Position numbers and translations under genes: made by a program. A stretch of DNA of 64,000 nucleotides. It comes from Streptomyces sp. V3I8. Its GTDB lineage: Bacteria > Actinomycetota > Actinomycetes > Streptomycetales > Streptomycetaceae. Each line of letters begins with the position of its first letter. Position 1 is the stretch's first letter. Under the pieces are notes generated by a model. It did not search any database. It had not been told where the DNA came from and saw nothing but the letters and a program-made list of their open reading frames with translations. Below, one piece after another: positions 53,020 through 61,720 of this stretch. The stretch lies in NCBI RefSeq assembly GCF_030817535.1, contig NZ_JAUSZL010000002.1, positions 62,001-126,000 on the forward strand, read 5' to 3'.

Positions 53020-53235
53020 TGCTCGTACTCCGTCCTCGTACCCTTCGTCGGGCGCGGACCGGGGACACGTTCTTACCGGGTCCGGACCGCCGGAGAATTC
53101 TCCCACCGAACGCGCGCGGTGCCATGGGCGAGATCGGCCATGACTGTCCCGTCTCTGCCTGTCCCTGTGCCTACGCACGCTCGGCGGGGACCGCGGCGGC
53201 ACGCGGCTCCCGTCGGCCGACAGAGGCCGCCGCCG

Positions 53236-54300
53236 TCACGGTACGCGGGCGGTCCATTCCGGGGAGCCGAACTTCGACGTGGCCAGTTCCTCCGCCCGCT
53301 CGCGTTCCTCTTCGGTGACGCCGCCGGTGACAAGGCCGTAGCGTGCGCGGAAGGACGCGACCATACGGTCGATGACGGCTTCGCGGGACAGGCCGGTCTG
53401 CCGCCTGAGGGGATCGACACGCTTCCTGGCGCTGCCCGTGCCCTTGTCGGACAGCTTCTCCCGGCCGATGCGCAGCACCTCGAGCATCTTGTCCGCGTCG
53501 ATGTCGTACGACATCGTCACGTGGTGCAGGATCGCTCCCGGGCCGCCGTCAGGGCCGACGATGCGCTTCTGCGCGGCTCCGGCGATCTTGCCGACGTCCG
53601 TGGCGATGTCGTTGAGAGGCTGGTACCAGGCCTTGACGCCCATGTCCCCGAGCGCTTCGAGCACCCAGTCGTCCAGGTAGGCGTACGAGTCGGCGAACGA
53701 CAGGCCGGAGACGAGCGAGGCCGGGACCGAGAGCGAGTAGGTGATGGTGTTCCCGGGCTCCACGAACATCGCGCCGCCTCCCGAGATGCGCCGCACGACG
53801 GTCGTGCCGTGCCGGCGGGCGCCCTCCGCGTCGACCTCGTTGCGCAGCGACTGGAAACTGCCGATGATCACAGCCGGCCCGCCCCACTCCCACACCCGCA
53901 GGGTCGGTGGCCGTCGCCCCGCGGCGACCTCCGCGGTGAGGACTTCGTCGAGGGCCATGTGCAGTGCGGGCGACTGGGGCTCGTCGTGGATGAGCTGCCA
54001 GTCGTAGTCGGTCCAGTCCGTCGCCTGGGCGAGGGCCCGGCGCACGGCGATGGCGACACCTTCCGGGGTGACCCCGTACATGACCGTGCCCTCGGGGAGG
54101 CCCGCCTCGACGCGCGCGGCGAGTTCCGCCGCGTCGGTGGTGACCGGAAGCCCTTCGAGGACGCCGTCGATGGCGAGGATCGCCTCGTCGGGCTCGAGGA
54201 AGAAGTCGCCCGCGACACGGACGTCACGCAGGACGCCGTCCGTCTCGTCGAGGTCCACGACCACGAGTTTGCCGCCGGGGACCTTGTATTCGCCGTGCAT
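53236..54300 (-). CDS. Lipoate-protein ligase family protein with N-terminal accessory domain
   Basis: A 354-residue protein. Residues ~115-340 are the lipoate/biotin ligase fold: R-R-I-S-G-G-G-A-M-F is the signature lipoyl-AMP loop and D-V-G-K-I-A-G-A-A-Q-K-R holds the catalytic lysine. Residues 1-90 (H-G-E-Y-K-V-P-G-G-K-L-V) look like the small LplA accessory domain, which in E. coli LplA is at the C-terminus; the order is reversed here. It should attach lipoate to E2 or GcvH proteins. ATG 54300 follows GGAA. Confidence 0.88.
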   Translation of the reverse strand: MHGEYKVPGGKLVVVDLDETDGVLRDVRVAGDFFLEPDEAILAIDGVLEGLPVTTDAAELAARVEAGLPEGTVMYGVTPEGVAIAVRRALAQATDWTDYDWQLIHDEPQSPALHMALDEVLTAEVAAGRRPPTLRVWEWGGPAVIIGSFQSLRNEVDAEGARRHGTTVVRRISGGGAMFVEPGNTITYSLSVPASLVSGLSFADSYAYLDDWVLEALGDMGVKAWYQPLNDIATDVGKIAGAAQKRIVGPDGGPGAILHHVTMSYDIDADKMLEVLRIGREKLSDKGTGSARKRVDPLRRQTGLSREAVIDRMVASFRARYGLVTGGVTEEERERAEELATSKFGSPEWTARVP

Positions 54301-54559
54301 GTCGCTTCCGCTCCCCACTCACTCGCCCGTCGCGCAACGCTGTCACCACAACGCCCTGCTCCCGCCACCCATTCCTGGTCGCGGCCGGATCGGGCGCGCC
54401 GCCCCACCGCGCGTTAGGGAATCCCGCTGACGGGTACTCGCCGCCCGGCAATGGACAGGGCAGGGCCGGGACCTGCAGTCGGCCCGGCGGGACGACGTGT
54501 GGCGACCGGCCGGACGTGCGGTGAGACTGGGGCGAGCGGCGCCTGACGATGGGTGGGTC

Positions 54560-55075
54560 ATGTTTACCGTTGAGGAAACGATCGAGGTCGCGGTTCCGGT
54601 GAGTACCGCCTACAACCAGTGGACCCAGTTCAAGAGCTTTCCCCGCTTCATGACGGTGGTGAAGAGGGTCGACCAGGTCAGGCCCGCGCTGCTCACCTGG
54701 AAGCTCGCGGTCGGCCCCCTGCGCCACGAGTTCCAGGCCGAGATCGTGGAACAGGAACCCGACTCCCACCTGACGTGGCGGAGCCTTGAACGGCACACCG
54801 TCCACCAGGGTGAAGTGACGTTTCGGCCGACCTCGACGGGCGGCACGACCGTGGCCGTCCGGATCGAGATCGACTCGCGCGCCGCCGGCATCCTCGGCCG
54901 CCTGCCCAACCTGGTCGGCCGGATCGTCCAGCGGGAGCTGACGCACTTCAAGGCGTACGTCGAGGGGCTGGGCGCGGAGAGCGGCGCCTGGCGCGGCACC
55001 ATCCGCGACGGACGCGTACGGCCCGAGGAGGAGCGGCCGCACAGGAGCCGGGTGGCCCACTGGCCCGTCGGCTGA
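54560..55075 (+). CDS. SRPBCC-family polyketide-cyclase/COQ10-like protein
   Basis: A 171-residue START-like protein. The start V-E-E-T-I-E-V-A-V-P-V then A-Y-N-Q-W-T-Q-F-K-S-F-P-R-F-M is the family N-terminus, and the long C-terminal helix ends around residue 145. It would bind a hydrophobic ligand in its helix-grip cavity. ATG follows GGTGGG. It is 54 bases before the molybdoenzyme gene and on the same strand, so cotranscription is possible. Confidence 0.85.
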   Translation: MFTVEETIEVAVPVSTAYNQWTQFKSFPRFMTVVKRVDQVRPALLTWKLAVGPLRHEFQAEIVEQEPDSHLTWRSLERHTVHQGEVTFRPTSTGGTTVAVRIEIDSRAAGILGRLPNLVGRIVQRELTHFKAYVEGLGAESGAWRGTIRDGRVRPEEERPHRSRVAHWPVG

Positions 55076-55129
55076 TCCTGGGCACGGCAGCAGCGTTAAG
55101 TGGCAGCACAGTGAGCGAGAGGCAACCTG

Positions 55130-57466
55130 ATGAAGAAGGCGCCCGGCGACGAGCCCGACGAGGCTCTGACCGTGACCCCGCCGAAGAAGTGGGCCGCGGG
55201 CGTGCCCGCGGTGGTGCACGCCCTGGAGTACTCGCTGCAGGAGACCTCTCCCCGGCGTACCGGGGAGACGCTGCTGACCATGAACCAGGTGGGCGGCATC
55301 GACTGTCCCGGGTGCGCGTGGGCGGACCCCTCGCCGGGCCACCGGCATGTCAACGAGTACTGCGAGAACGGCGCCAAGCACATCAACGACGAGGCGACGC
55401 TGCGGCGCATCGGCCCCGACTTCTTCCGCAAGCACACGGTCTCCGAGCTGGGGCGGCGCTCCGACAAGTGGCTGAACCAGCAAGGACGGCTCACCGAGCC
55501 GATGGTCAAGCGGCCGGGCTCCGACTCCTACGAGCCGATCAGCTGGAGCGACGCCTTCGGACTGCTGGCGTCGGAGCTGAAGTCGCTCGACTCCCCCGAC
55601 GAGGCCGTGTTCTACACCTCGGGCCGGGCCAGCAACGAGGCCGCCTTCGCGCTGCAGCTGTTCGCCAGGGCGCTGGGCACCAACAACCTGCCCGACTGCA
55701 GCAATCTGTGTCACGAGTCCAGCGGTTTCGCCCTGCACGAGACGCTGGGCACGGGCAAGGGAACGGTCAGCCTCGACGACCTGCACCATGCCGACCTGAT
55801 CTTCGTGGTGGGGCAGAACCCCGGGACCAACCACCCGCGCCAGCTGTCCGCGCTGGAGGAGGCCAAGCTCAACGGGGCCCGCATCATCGCGGTGAACCCG
55901 CTGCCGGAGGCCGGGTTGCTGCGGTTCAAGAACCCGCAGAAGCCCCGCGGGGTGATCGGACAGGGCATCGAGATCGCCGACCGGTTCCTGCACATCCGCA
56001 ACGGCGGCGACCTGGCCCTGTTCCAGGGGATCAACCGCCTGCTGCTGGAGGCCGAGGACGCCCGGCCGGGCGAGGTGCTCGCCCATGACTTCATCAGCAG
56101 CGACACCAAGGGCTTCGAGGAGTTCGCCGCACACGTCCGCACCATCGACTGGAACGACATCCTCGCCGCGACCGGCCTGGCCCGCGAGGAGATCGAGCAG
56201 GTCCGGGACGAGGTGCTGCGCAGCCGGCGCGTCATCGTCTGCTGGGCGATGGGCATCACCCAGCACAAGCACGCCGTCCCCACCATCCGGGAGATCGTGA
56301 ACTTCCTGCTGCTGCGCGGGAACGTCGGCCGGGCCGGTACCGGCGCCTGTCCGGTGCGCGGGCACAGCAACGTGCAGGGCGACCGCACGATGGGCATCTG
56401 GGAGCAGATGCCGGACGACTTCCTGGACGCGCTCCAGGAGGAGTTCGGCTTCGACCCGCCGCGCGCCCACGGGCTGGACTCGGTGAACTCGATCCGGGCG
56501 ATGCGCGAGGGACGTATCAAGTTCTTCCTCGGTCTGGCCGGCAACTTCGTGCGGGCCGCTCCGGACAGCGAGGTCACCGAGGAGGCCATGCGCAACTGCC
56601 GTCTCACGGCGCACATCTCGACCAAGCTGAACCGGTCCCACACCGTGTGCGGCGAGACCGCGCTCATCCTGCCGACCCTCGGCCGCACCGAACGGGACGT
56701 CCAGGCCGACGGGGAGCAGTTCGTCACCGTCGAGAACTCCATGAGCGAGGTGCACACCTCGCAGGGGCGCCTGCAGCCGGCCTCGCCGCTGCTGCTCAGC
56801 GAGATCTCCATCCTGTGCCGGCTCGCCCGTCACACCCTCGACGGCACGGCGGACATTCCGTGGGAGGAGTTCGAAGCGGACTACGGCGCGATCCGTGACA
56901 GCATCTCCCACATCGTCCCGGGACTGCACGACTTCAACCGGCGCGTGACACGGCCCGGTGGCATCCAGTTGCCGAACCCGGTCAACGAGGGCGTCTACCA
57001 CAACGACGTCGGCAAGGCGCTGTTCACCGCCAACGACTTCGAGATGCTGCGGGCCCCGGAAGGGCATCTGCTGCTGCAGACGCTGCGTTCCCACGACCAG
57101 TGGAACACCGTTCCCTACACGTCCAACGACCGCTACCGGGGCATCCACGGGAGCCGCCGGGTGGTGCTCGTCAACCCGGAGGACGTGACCGAACTGGGCC
57201 TGGCCGACGGCCAGCACGTCGACCTGGTCAGCGTGTGGACCGACGGCACCGAGCGCCGCGCCGAGGACTTCCGTGTGGTCCCCTACCCCACCACCCGGGG
57301 CTGTGCCGCCGCGTACTACCCCGAGACCAATGTCCTGGTGCCGCTGGACAGCGTGGCCGACAAGAGCAACCAGCCCACGTCGAAGGCGGTCGTGGTCCGT
57401 CTGGAGCCTGCCGCGTCCCGGGCGTCGTCGGTGCCCGCATCCGCATCGCCGGCGTCGCGGGGCTGA
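55130..57466 (+). CDS. FdhF/YdeP-type molybdopterin oxidoreductase
   Basis: A 778-residue molybdenum enzyme of the formate-dehydrogenase-alpha-like YdeP group. Cys59 and Cys62 in D-C-P-G-C-A-W plus Cys78 in Y-C-E-N-G-A resemble the N-terminal cluster region but do not make a standard four-Cys iron-sulfur motif. Cys194-His195 in N-L-C-H-E-S-S-G is the likely Mo-ligand site. Other landmarks: G-Q-N-P-G-T-N-H-P-R and R-G-N-V-G-R-A-G-T-G-A-C-P-V-R-G-H-S-N-V-Q-G-D. It lacks a Tat signal and so acts in the cytosol. YdeP has been linked to acid resistance in E. coli; the substrate is unknown. Confidence 0.9.
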   Translation: MKKAPGDEPDEALTVTPPKKWAAGVPAVVHALEYSLQETSPRRTGETLLTMNQVGGIDCPGCAWADPSPGHRHVNEYCENGAKHINDEATLRRIGPDFFRKHTVSELGRRSDKWLNQQGRLTEPMVKRPGSDSYEPISWSDAFGLLASELKSLDSPDEAVFYTSGRASNEAAFALQLFARALGTNNLPDCSNLCHESSGFALHETLGTGKGTVSLDDLHHADLIFVVGQNPGTNHPRQLSALEEAKLNGARIIAVNPLPEAGLLRFKNPQKPRGVIGQGIEIADRFLHIRNGGDLALFQGINRLLLEAEDARPGEVLAHDFISSDTKGFEEFAAHVRTIDWNDILAATGLAREEIEQVRDEVLRSRRVIVCWAMGITQHKHAVPTIREIVNFLLLRGNVGRAGTGACPVRGHSNVQGDRTMGIWEQMPDDFLDALQEEFGFDPPRAHGLDSVNSIRAMREGRIKFFLGLAGNFVRAAPDSEVTEEAMRNCRLTAHISTKLNRSHTVCGETALILPTLGRTERDVQADGEQFVTVENSMSEVHTSQGRLQPASPLLLSEISILCRLARHTLDGTADIPWEEFEADYGAIRDSISHIVPGLHDFNRRVTRPGGIQLPNPVNEGVYHNDVGKALFTANDFEMLRAPEGHLLLQTLRSHDQWNTVPYTSNDRYRGIHGSRRVVLVNPEDVTELGLADGQHVDLVSVWTDGTERRAEDFRVVPYPTTRGCAAAYYPETNVLVPLDSVADKSNQPTSKAVVVRLEPAASRASSVPASASPASRG

Positions 57467-57489
57467 ACCCCGGGTCCTGGACGGAACGC

Positions 57490-57525
57490 GCAGGGGCGCC
57501 GGAACAGTTGTTCCGGCGCCCCTGC
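57490..57525. terminator. Bidirectional terminator between the molybdoenzyme and cold-shock genes
   Basis: Arms 57490-57506 and 57509-57525 are perfectly complementary (17 bp, with a tight loop that opens to GAACAGTTGTTC). It lies between two convergent stops. Confidence 0.85.
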
Positions 57526-57541
57526 TGTGTCCGGCCGTGGA

Positions 57542-57745
57542 TCAGGCGGGCGTGATGTTCTCCGCCTGCGGGCCCTTCTGGCCCTGCGTGACGTCGAAGT
57601 TCACGACCTGGCCCTCCTGGAGCTCACGGAAGCCGGAGGCGTTGATGTTCGAGTAGTGCGCGAAGACGTCGGGGCCCCCGCCCTCCTGCTCGATGAAGCC
57701 GAAGCCCTTCTCGGCGTTGAACCACTTGACAGTTCCCTTGGCCAT
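57542..57745 (-). CDS. Cold-shock protein (CspA family)
   Basis: A 67-residue single cold-shock domain that binds single-stranded RNA/DNA and opens RNA secondary structure. [13 protein letters not shown] is RNP1 and V-F-A-H-Y is RNP2 with the usual His changed only in the following position. AAAGG is eight bases before ATG 57745. The mRNA seems to have a long leader with a stable hairpin. Confidence 0.96.
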   Translation of the reverse strand: MAKGTVKWFNAEKGFGFIEQEGGGPDVFAHYSNINASGFRELQEGQVVNFDVTQGQKGPQAENITPA

Positions 57746-58449
57746 GCTGGTGCCTTTCCAGTCGATATCGGCCTCGCACCGCGCGAGCCCGGAGGTGATC
57801 GCCCTGGTCCTGCACTGCACAGCAATATGCCCGCGCCGGAGCGCGGGCAGGTACTGCGAACCACGACATCTGGGGATGACGCTACACGGTGGAACGGCCC
57901 ACCACCAGAGAGCAACGTCCATGATCCGAATTATGTCGCGCGGAAAGAGCCGGAGCCGTGGTGCGGATGGGGTGGAGAAGGACCGCAGCGCCCGTTCAGC
58001 CGTCCGGCCGTGAAGTGCCCGGAGTGCCTGAAGTCGCCGAGTGCGCCGAAGTCGGTCCCGGCGCAGCCCGATCCGCGGGGCGGCGTAAGGACCAGCACCG
58101 GGGTCCCGGAGCGGCACGGATCCATTCGGCGCCCTCGATGACGGAGGTGAGGGTGTCCTCGGTCATCGTGTCGGGGACCTGGACGCCGGCCCTGATCGCC
58201 CCCGGGCACGACCCCCCGTCGCCCTTCCAGGTGGAGTGGGCGTCACGGTCTCGAGCGTCCAGGTCCGCTCGAACGGCACGCAGCTCGCGGATGCCCGGGC
58301 GGCGCACGAGCGGGCCGCCCACGGTCGCATCCGGGGCCAGATCGCGCTCACGGTCGCCCTGCGCGTCCAGGCCGTCCAGGCCGTCCAGGGCCGTGATCAC
58401 ATCGCGAGACGCGCTTGCATCAGCCTCTGACCAGGCGTTGTCTCGCACG
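57746..58449. other. Noncoding region upstream of cold-shock gene, with possible gene remnants
   Basis: About 700 bases. The left part is the cold-shock leader and promoter region. From about 58000 to 58440 the leftward strand shows coding-like codon use (for example [18 protein letters not shown]) that seems to change frame near 58110. No family was recognised and no good start exists, so it is recorded as a possible dead gene. It includes three copies of a 9-bp repeat (GTCCAGGCC) around 58365-58390. Confidence 0.4.
57828..57849 (-). promoter_or_regulatory. Hairpin in the cold-shock mRNA leader
   Basis: TGCCCGCGC (57828-57836) and GCGCGGGCA (57841-57849) form a 9-bp GC-rich stem with a four-base loop about 85 bases upstream of the cold-shock ATG. 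It could serve in leader-based thermosensing or stop upstream transcription. Confidence 0.5.
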
Positions 58450-59433
58450 GTGAGTACCGAACAACCCGAGCGATCCGAGCGGCTCGAACCCCACGACCAC
58501 GCCGAGGACGCCGCCGGCGACCGCTCCGCGCGCCGCGCCGTCACCGTCTTTCCCATCCTCGTCCTCGCCGCGGGCGCCCTGGGGCTGCTGCTCCCCGGCA
58601 GCTTCTCCGGCTGGGGCGAGTCGGTGCCGTACCTGCTGGGGGTGGTGATGTTCTGCATGGGCATCACGATGACTCCGCAGGACTTCCGCGGCGTCGCGAA
58701 ACGGCCCTGGGCGGTGGCCCTCGGACTGGTCGCGCACTACGTCATCATGCCGGGCCTCGGCTGGGCCGTCGCCCACCTCCTGCAGCTTCCGCCGCAGCTC
58801 GCGGCGGGCGTCATCCTCGTCGGCTGCGCCCCCAGCGGTACCGCCTCCAACGTGGTGACGTACCTGGCGCGCGGTGACGTCGCCCTGTCCGTCTCCGTGG
58901 CCACCGTCTCCACGCTGGTGGCTCCCCTGGTCACCCCGCCGCTGACGCTGCTGCTGGCGGGCGAGTACCTGCCCGTCGACACCGGCTCCATGGTCACGGA
59001 CATCCTCAAGACCGTGCTGCTGCCGGTCCTGGCGGGTCTCGGCGTACGGCTCCTCGCGGGCCGCTACGTGCAGCGGGCCCTGCCGGTGCTGCCCTGGCTG
59101 TCCGCCATGACCATCGGTGTGATCGTGACCGTCGTCGTGGCGGGCAGCGCCGACGCCATCAAGTCGGCCGCGCTGCTGGTGTTCGTCGCCGTCGTGCTCC
59201 ACAACGGCCTCGGCCTGGTCCTGGGCTACGGCGCGGGCCGGCTCACCGGGATGGGCGAGCCGGCGAGCCGCGCCATGGCCTTCGAGGTCGGCATGCAGAA
59301 CTCGGGGCTCGCGGCCTCGCTGGCCACCGCCCACTTCAGTCCGCTGGCCGCGCTGCCCGCCGCGGTCTTCTCCGTCTGGCACAACATCTCCGGCGCCCTC
59401 GCAGCCGCCTGGCTGTCACGCCGGGGCCGCTGA
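58450..59433 (+). CDS. Bile acid:sodium symporter (BASS) family transporter
   Basis: A 327-residue membrane protein with about ten helices. P-Y-L-L-G-V-V-M-F-C-M-G-I-T-M-T, V-G-C-A-P-S-G-T-A-S-N-V-V-T-Y-L-A and E-V-G-M-Q-N-S-G-L-A are BASS hallmarks lining the sodium sites. It probably takes up an organic anion (a pantothenate precursor, pyruvate or sulfonate in known relatives). GTG 58450 gives a polar, acidic N-terminus of ~35 residues; no clear Shine-Dalgarno is seen. Single gene. Confidence 0.88.
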   Translation: MSTEQPERSERLEPHDHAEDAAGDRSARRAVTVFPILVLAAGALGLLLPGSFSGWGESVPYLLGVVMFCMGITMTPQDFRGVAKRPWAVALGLVAHYVIMPGLGWAVAHLLQLPPQLAAGVILVGCAPSGTASNVVTYLARGDVALSVSVATVSTLVAPLVTPPLTLLLAGEYLPVDTGSMVTDILKTVLLPVLAGLGVRLLAGRYVQRALPVLPWLSAMTIGVIVTVVVAGSADAIKSAALLVFVAVVLHNGLGLVLGYGAGRLTGMGEPASRAMAFEVGMQNSGLAASLATAHFSPLAALPAAVFSVWHNISGALAAAWLSRRGR

Positions 59434-59535
59434 CCGCCGCACCGCCGGGGCAGTGCGCGCCCGTCGCCGCCGGCCGCCGTCGTCCGTACACGGTTGCCGG
59501 CGGCCGGCCGGGCGTCCGCTCCGGATGCCAGGTCC

Positions 59536-59541
59536 TAGCCT
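59536..59541 (+). promoter_or_regulatory. -10 element for a leaderless nitrilase mRNA
   Basis: TAGCCT ends six bases before the nitrilase ATG at 59548, and no ribosome-binding site is present. This spacing puts the transcription start at or near the A of ATG, the common leaderless arrangement in actinobacteria. Confidence 0.55.
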
Positions 59542-59547
59542 CGCCCC

Positions 59548-60540
59548 ATGACTACTGCGTCTCCCCCGCCCGCCGCGGAACCCCGTCTCCTCACCGCCGC
59601 CGTCGTGCAGGCCGCTGCCCCGTTGTTCGACACGCCCGGCGCCGTGGTCCGTGCCGGGGAGCTGATCCGGCAGGCCGTGGCCGAGCACGGCGCCGAGGTG
59701 GTCGTCCTGCCCGAGGCGTTCCTCGGGGGCTATCCCAAGGGCCTGGACTTCGGTGTCACCGTCGGCAGCCGGACCGCGGAGGGCCGCGAGCTGTTCCGCC
59801 GCTACCACGCGGCCGCCGTCGAGGTGCCCGGTCCCGAGGTGGACGCTCTCGCCGCGCTCACCCGTGAGCTGGGCTGCCACGCCGTCGTCGGCGCGGTCGA
59901 ACGCAAGGGCGGCAGCCTCTACTGCGTGGCGCTCCTCCTCGGCCCCGGCGGCTTCCTGGGCCTGCACCGCAAACTGATGCCGACCGCCGCCGAGCGCTAC
60001 CTCTGGGGCCAGGGGGACGGTTCCACCCTCCCGGTGGTCGACACCGGCTCCGCCCGTCTCGGCGCGGCCATCTGCTGGGAGAACTACATGCCGCTGTTCC
60101 GCACGGCGATGTACGCCAAGGGCGTGGACCTGTGGTGTGCCCCGACCGTCGACGACCGCGACGCCTGGCAGGCCACCATGCGCCACATCGCGCTGGAGGG
60201 CCGCTGTTTCGTTCTCGGCGCGGCCCAGTACCTGCGGCGCGACGGGCTGCCCGCCGACGTCCGCCCCGTCCAGGGCGACACCCCCGACACCGTCCTCATC
60301 GGCGGCGGCTCGGTCATCGTCTCCCCGCTCGGCGACGTCCTGGCGGGCCCGCTGCGTGACGGCGAGGGCATCCTGAGCGCGCGGCTCGACCTGGACGACC
60401 TCGTCCGGGCCCGCTTCGACTTCGACCCCACCGGCCACTACGCCCGCCCCGACGTCTTCAGCCTCCACGTCGACGAGACTCCCCGTGCCGCCGTCACTGG
60501 CGCCACCGCTGTGCGGCCCGCCCGGACGGACGCACGGTGA
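59548..60540 (+). CDS. Nitrilase
   Basis: A 330-residue carbon-nitrogen hydrolase with the triad Glu56 (L-P-E-A-F), Lys142 (H-R-K-L-M-P-T) and Cys176 (I-C-W-E-N-Y-M-P). The C-W-E-N-Y/H-M-P spelling and early F-x-G-G-Y-P-K-G are those of true nitrilases, hydrolysing nitriles to acids, and not amidases. A second conserved Glu follows Lys. It was probably acquired for aliphatic or arylaceto-nitrile use. The transcript is likely leaderless. Confidence 0.93.
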   Translation: MTTASPPPAAEPRLLTAAVVQAAAPLFDTPGAVVRAGELIRQAVAEHGAEVVVLPEAFLGGYPKGLDFGVTVGSRTAEGRELFRRYHAAAVEVPGPEVDALAALTRELGCHAVVGAVERKGGSLYCVALLLGPGGFLGLHRKLMPTAAERYLWGQGDGSTLPVVDTGSARLGAAICWENYMPLFRTAMYAKGVDLWCAPTVDDRDAWQATMRHIALEGRCFVLGAAQYLRRDGLPADVRPVQGDTPDTVLIGGGSVIVSPLGDVLAGPLRDGEGILSARLDLDDLVRARFDFDPTGHYARPDVFSLHVDETPRAAVTGATAVRPARTDAR

Positions 60541-60716
60541 ACTTTTTCAGACACTCAATGGCGTAATCCGTCACGTTCCAGCCATCCCCGGATACCGGCC
60601 CCAACTGGGTTCTTTACGCCTCCGTAACTCCGCGGCTGCCGGATGACACGGTTCTGACCAGCGATGATGCAGGATTCCTTCATTGACGGGGCCGGGCGCT
60701 CATTGGCGTCGGCGTC

Positions 60717-61541
60717 ATGGACCACCGAGCCCCCGTGGCCGCCGTCGACGAGCTGGACCGGCGCATCATCGCCGCGCTCCAGCTCGACGGCCGTGCCCCG
60801 TGGAGCGCGGTGGCGCGCTGGGTGGACGCCAGCGGGACGACCGCCCAGCGGCGCTACCGGTCCCTGCGCGAGCGGGGGCTGCTGCGGGTCGTCGGCACCC
60901 TGGAGCTGGACCGGACGCGGGAGGGATCCTCCATGCTCGTCCGGGTGCGGGCCAGGCCCGGCCGCGGTCTGGACGTCGCGGACCGGCTCACCGCCAGCCC
61001 GGACGTGCGGTTCGTGGCCGTCGTCACCGGCGCCGCCGATCTCGTCGTCGACTTCGTCGCCCGCGACAACGAGGAGGTGATGCGGATCCTCTTCACCGAC
61101 CTGCCGGCGGCCGACCTCATCACCAGCACCGAGGCCGTACCCGTCATCCGCGCGTTCACCTCGGCGTCGATGTGGGACACCGATCCGCTGCCCGCCGAGG
61201 CGGCGGCCGACCTGCGGCCCGGCTCACCGGCCTCCTCCTGCGACCGCGCCGACTGGGACGGGACGCCACGAGCGCTCACCGCCCTGGAGCAGGCGGTCGT
61301 CGCGGCGCTCGCGGAGGCGGCCCGCCGGTGCGCGGCGCTGCTCGGAGAGGATCTGCGGGAGGTGTCCGTCGGCGGGGCGAGCGACGGCAACTTCGTCGTG
61401 GCCGCGGGTACGCCCGTCCTGGACGGCATCGGAGCGGTCGGCTCGGGCGCGCACGCCCGTTCCGAGAACACCTCGGTGTCCGGCATGGTGGCACGTTCGG
61501 CGCCGGCGGCCACGGTGCTGGCCTCGCTGGCCGCCGGATGA
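60717..61541 (+). CDS. Chimeric ORF: Lrp/AsnC regulator fused in frame to the tail of an M20 peptidase
   Basis: A 274-residue open frame. Residues 8-60 are an AsnC-type HTH (V-D-E-L-D-R-R-I-I-A-A-L-Q-L-D-G-R), 65-150 an AsnC ligand domain. Around 185-200 (L-T-A-L-E-Q-A-V-V-A-A-L) it seems to start the second HTH of a tandem Lrp. It then changes to the last ~75 residues of an M20 metallopeptidase: V-G-G-A-S-D-G-N-F (217-225) and L-D-G-I-G-A-V-G-S-G-A-H-A-R-S-E (235-250) with a Zn-ligand histidine. The rest of the peptidase is missing. An in-frame deletion has joined two genes. It may still bind DNA but not hydrolyse peptides. ATG 60717 has no clear Shine-Dalgarno. Confidence 0.8.
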   Translation: MDHRAPVAAVDELDRRIIAALQLDGRAPWSAVARWVDASGTTAQRRYRSLRERGLLRVVGTLELDRTREGSSMLVRVRARPGRGLDVADRLTASPDVRFVAVVTGAADLVVDFVARDNEEVMRILFTDLPAADLITSTEAVPVIRAFTSASMWDTDPLPAEAAADLRPGSPASSCDRADWDGTPRALTALEQAVVAALAEAARRCAALLGEDLREVSVGGASDGNFVVAAGTPVLDGIGAVGSGAHARSENTSVSGMVARSAPAATVLASLAAG

Positions 61542-61720
61542 CGGGACGATGACCCGCGCGGGCGCCACGATCTCCTCGCCGCCCGCGGGGATGACCGACA
61601 CCGCCCGTGCGGAGGTGACCGACACCGGTGACGGATCGGCGTTCGCGTGGCATGGTCCGGTCCACACGTGGTGTCGGCGGCGCCTGACGGCGCCGCCGCC
61701 GGAGAGGAGCCGGGCGGACC

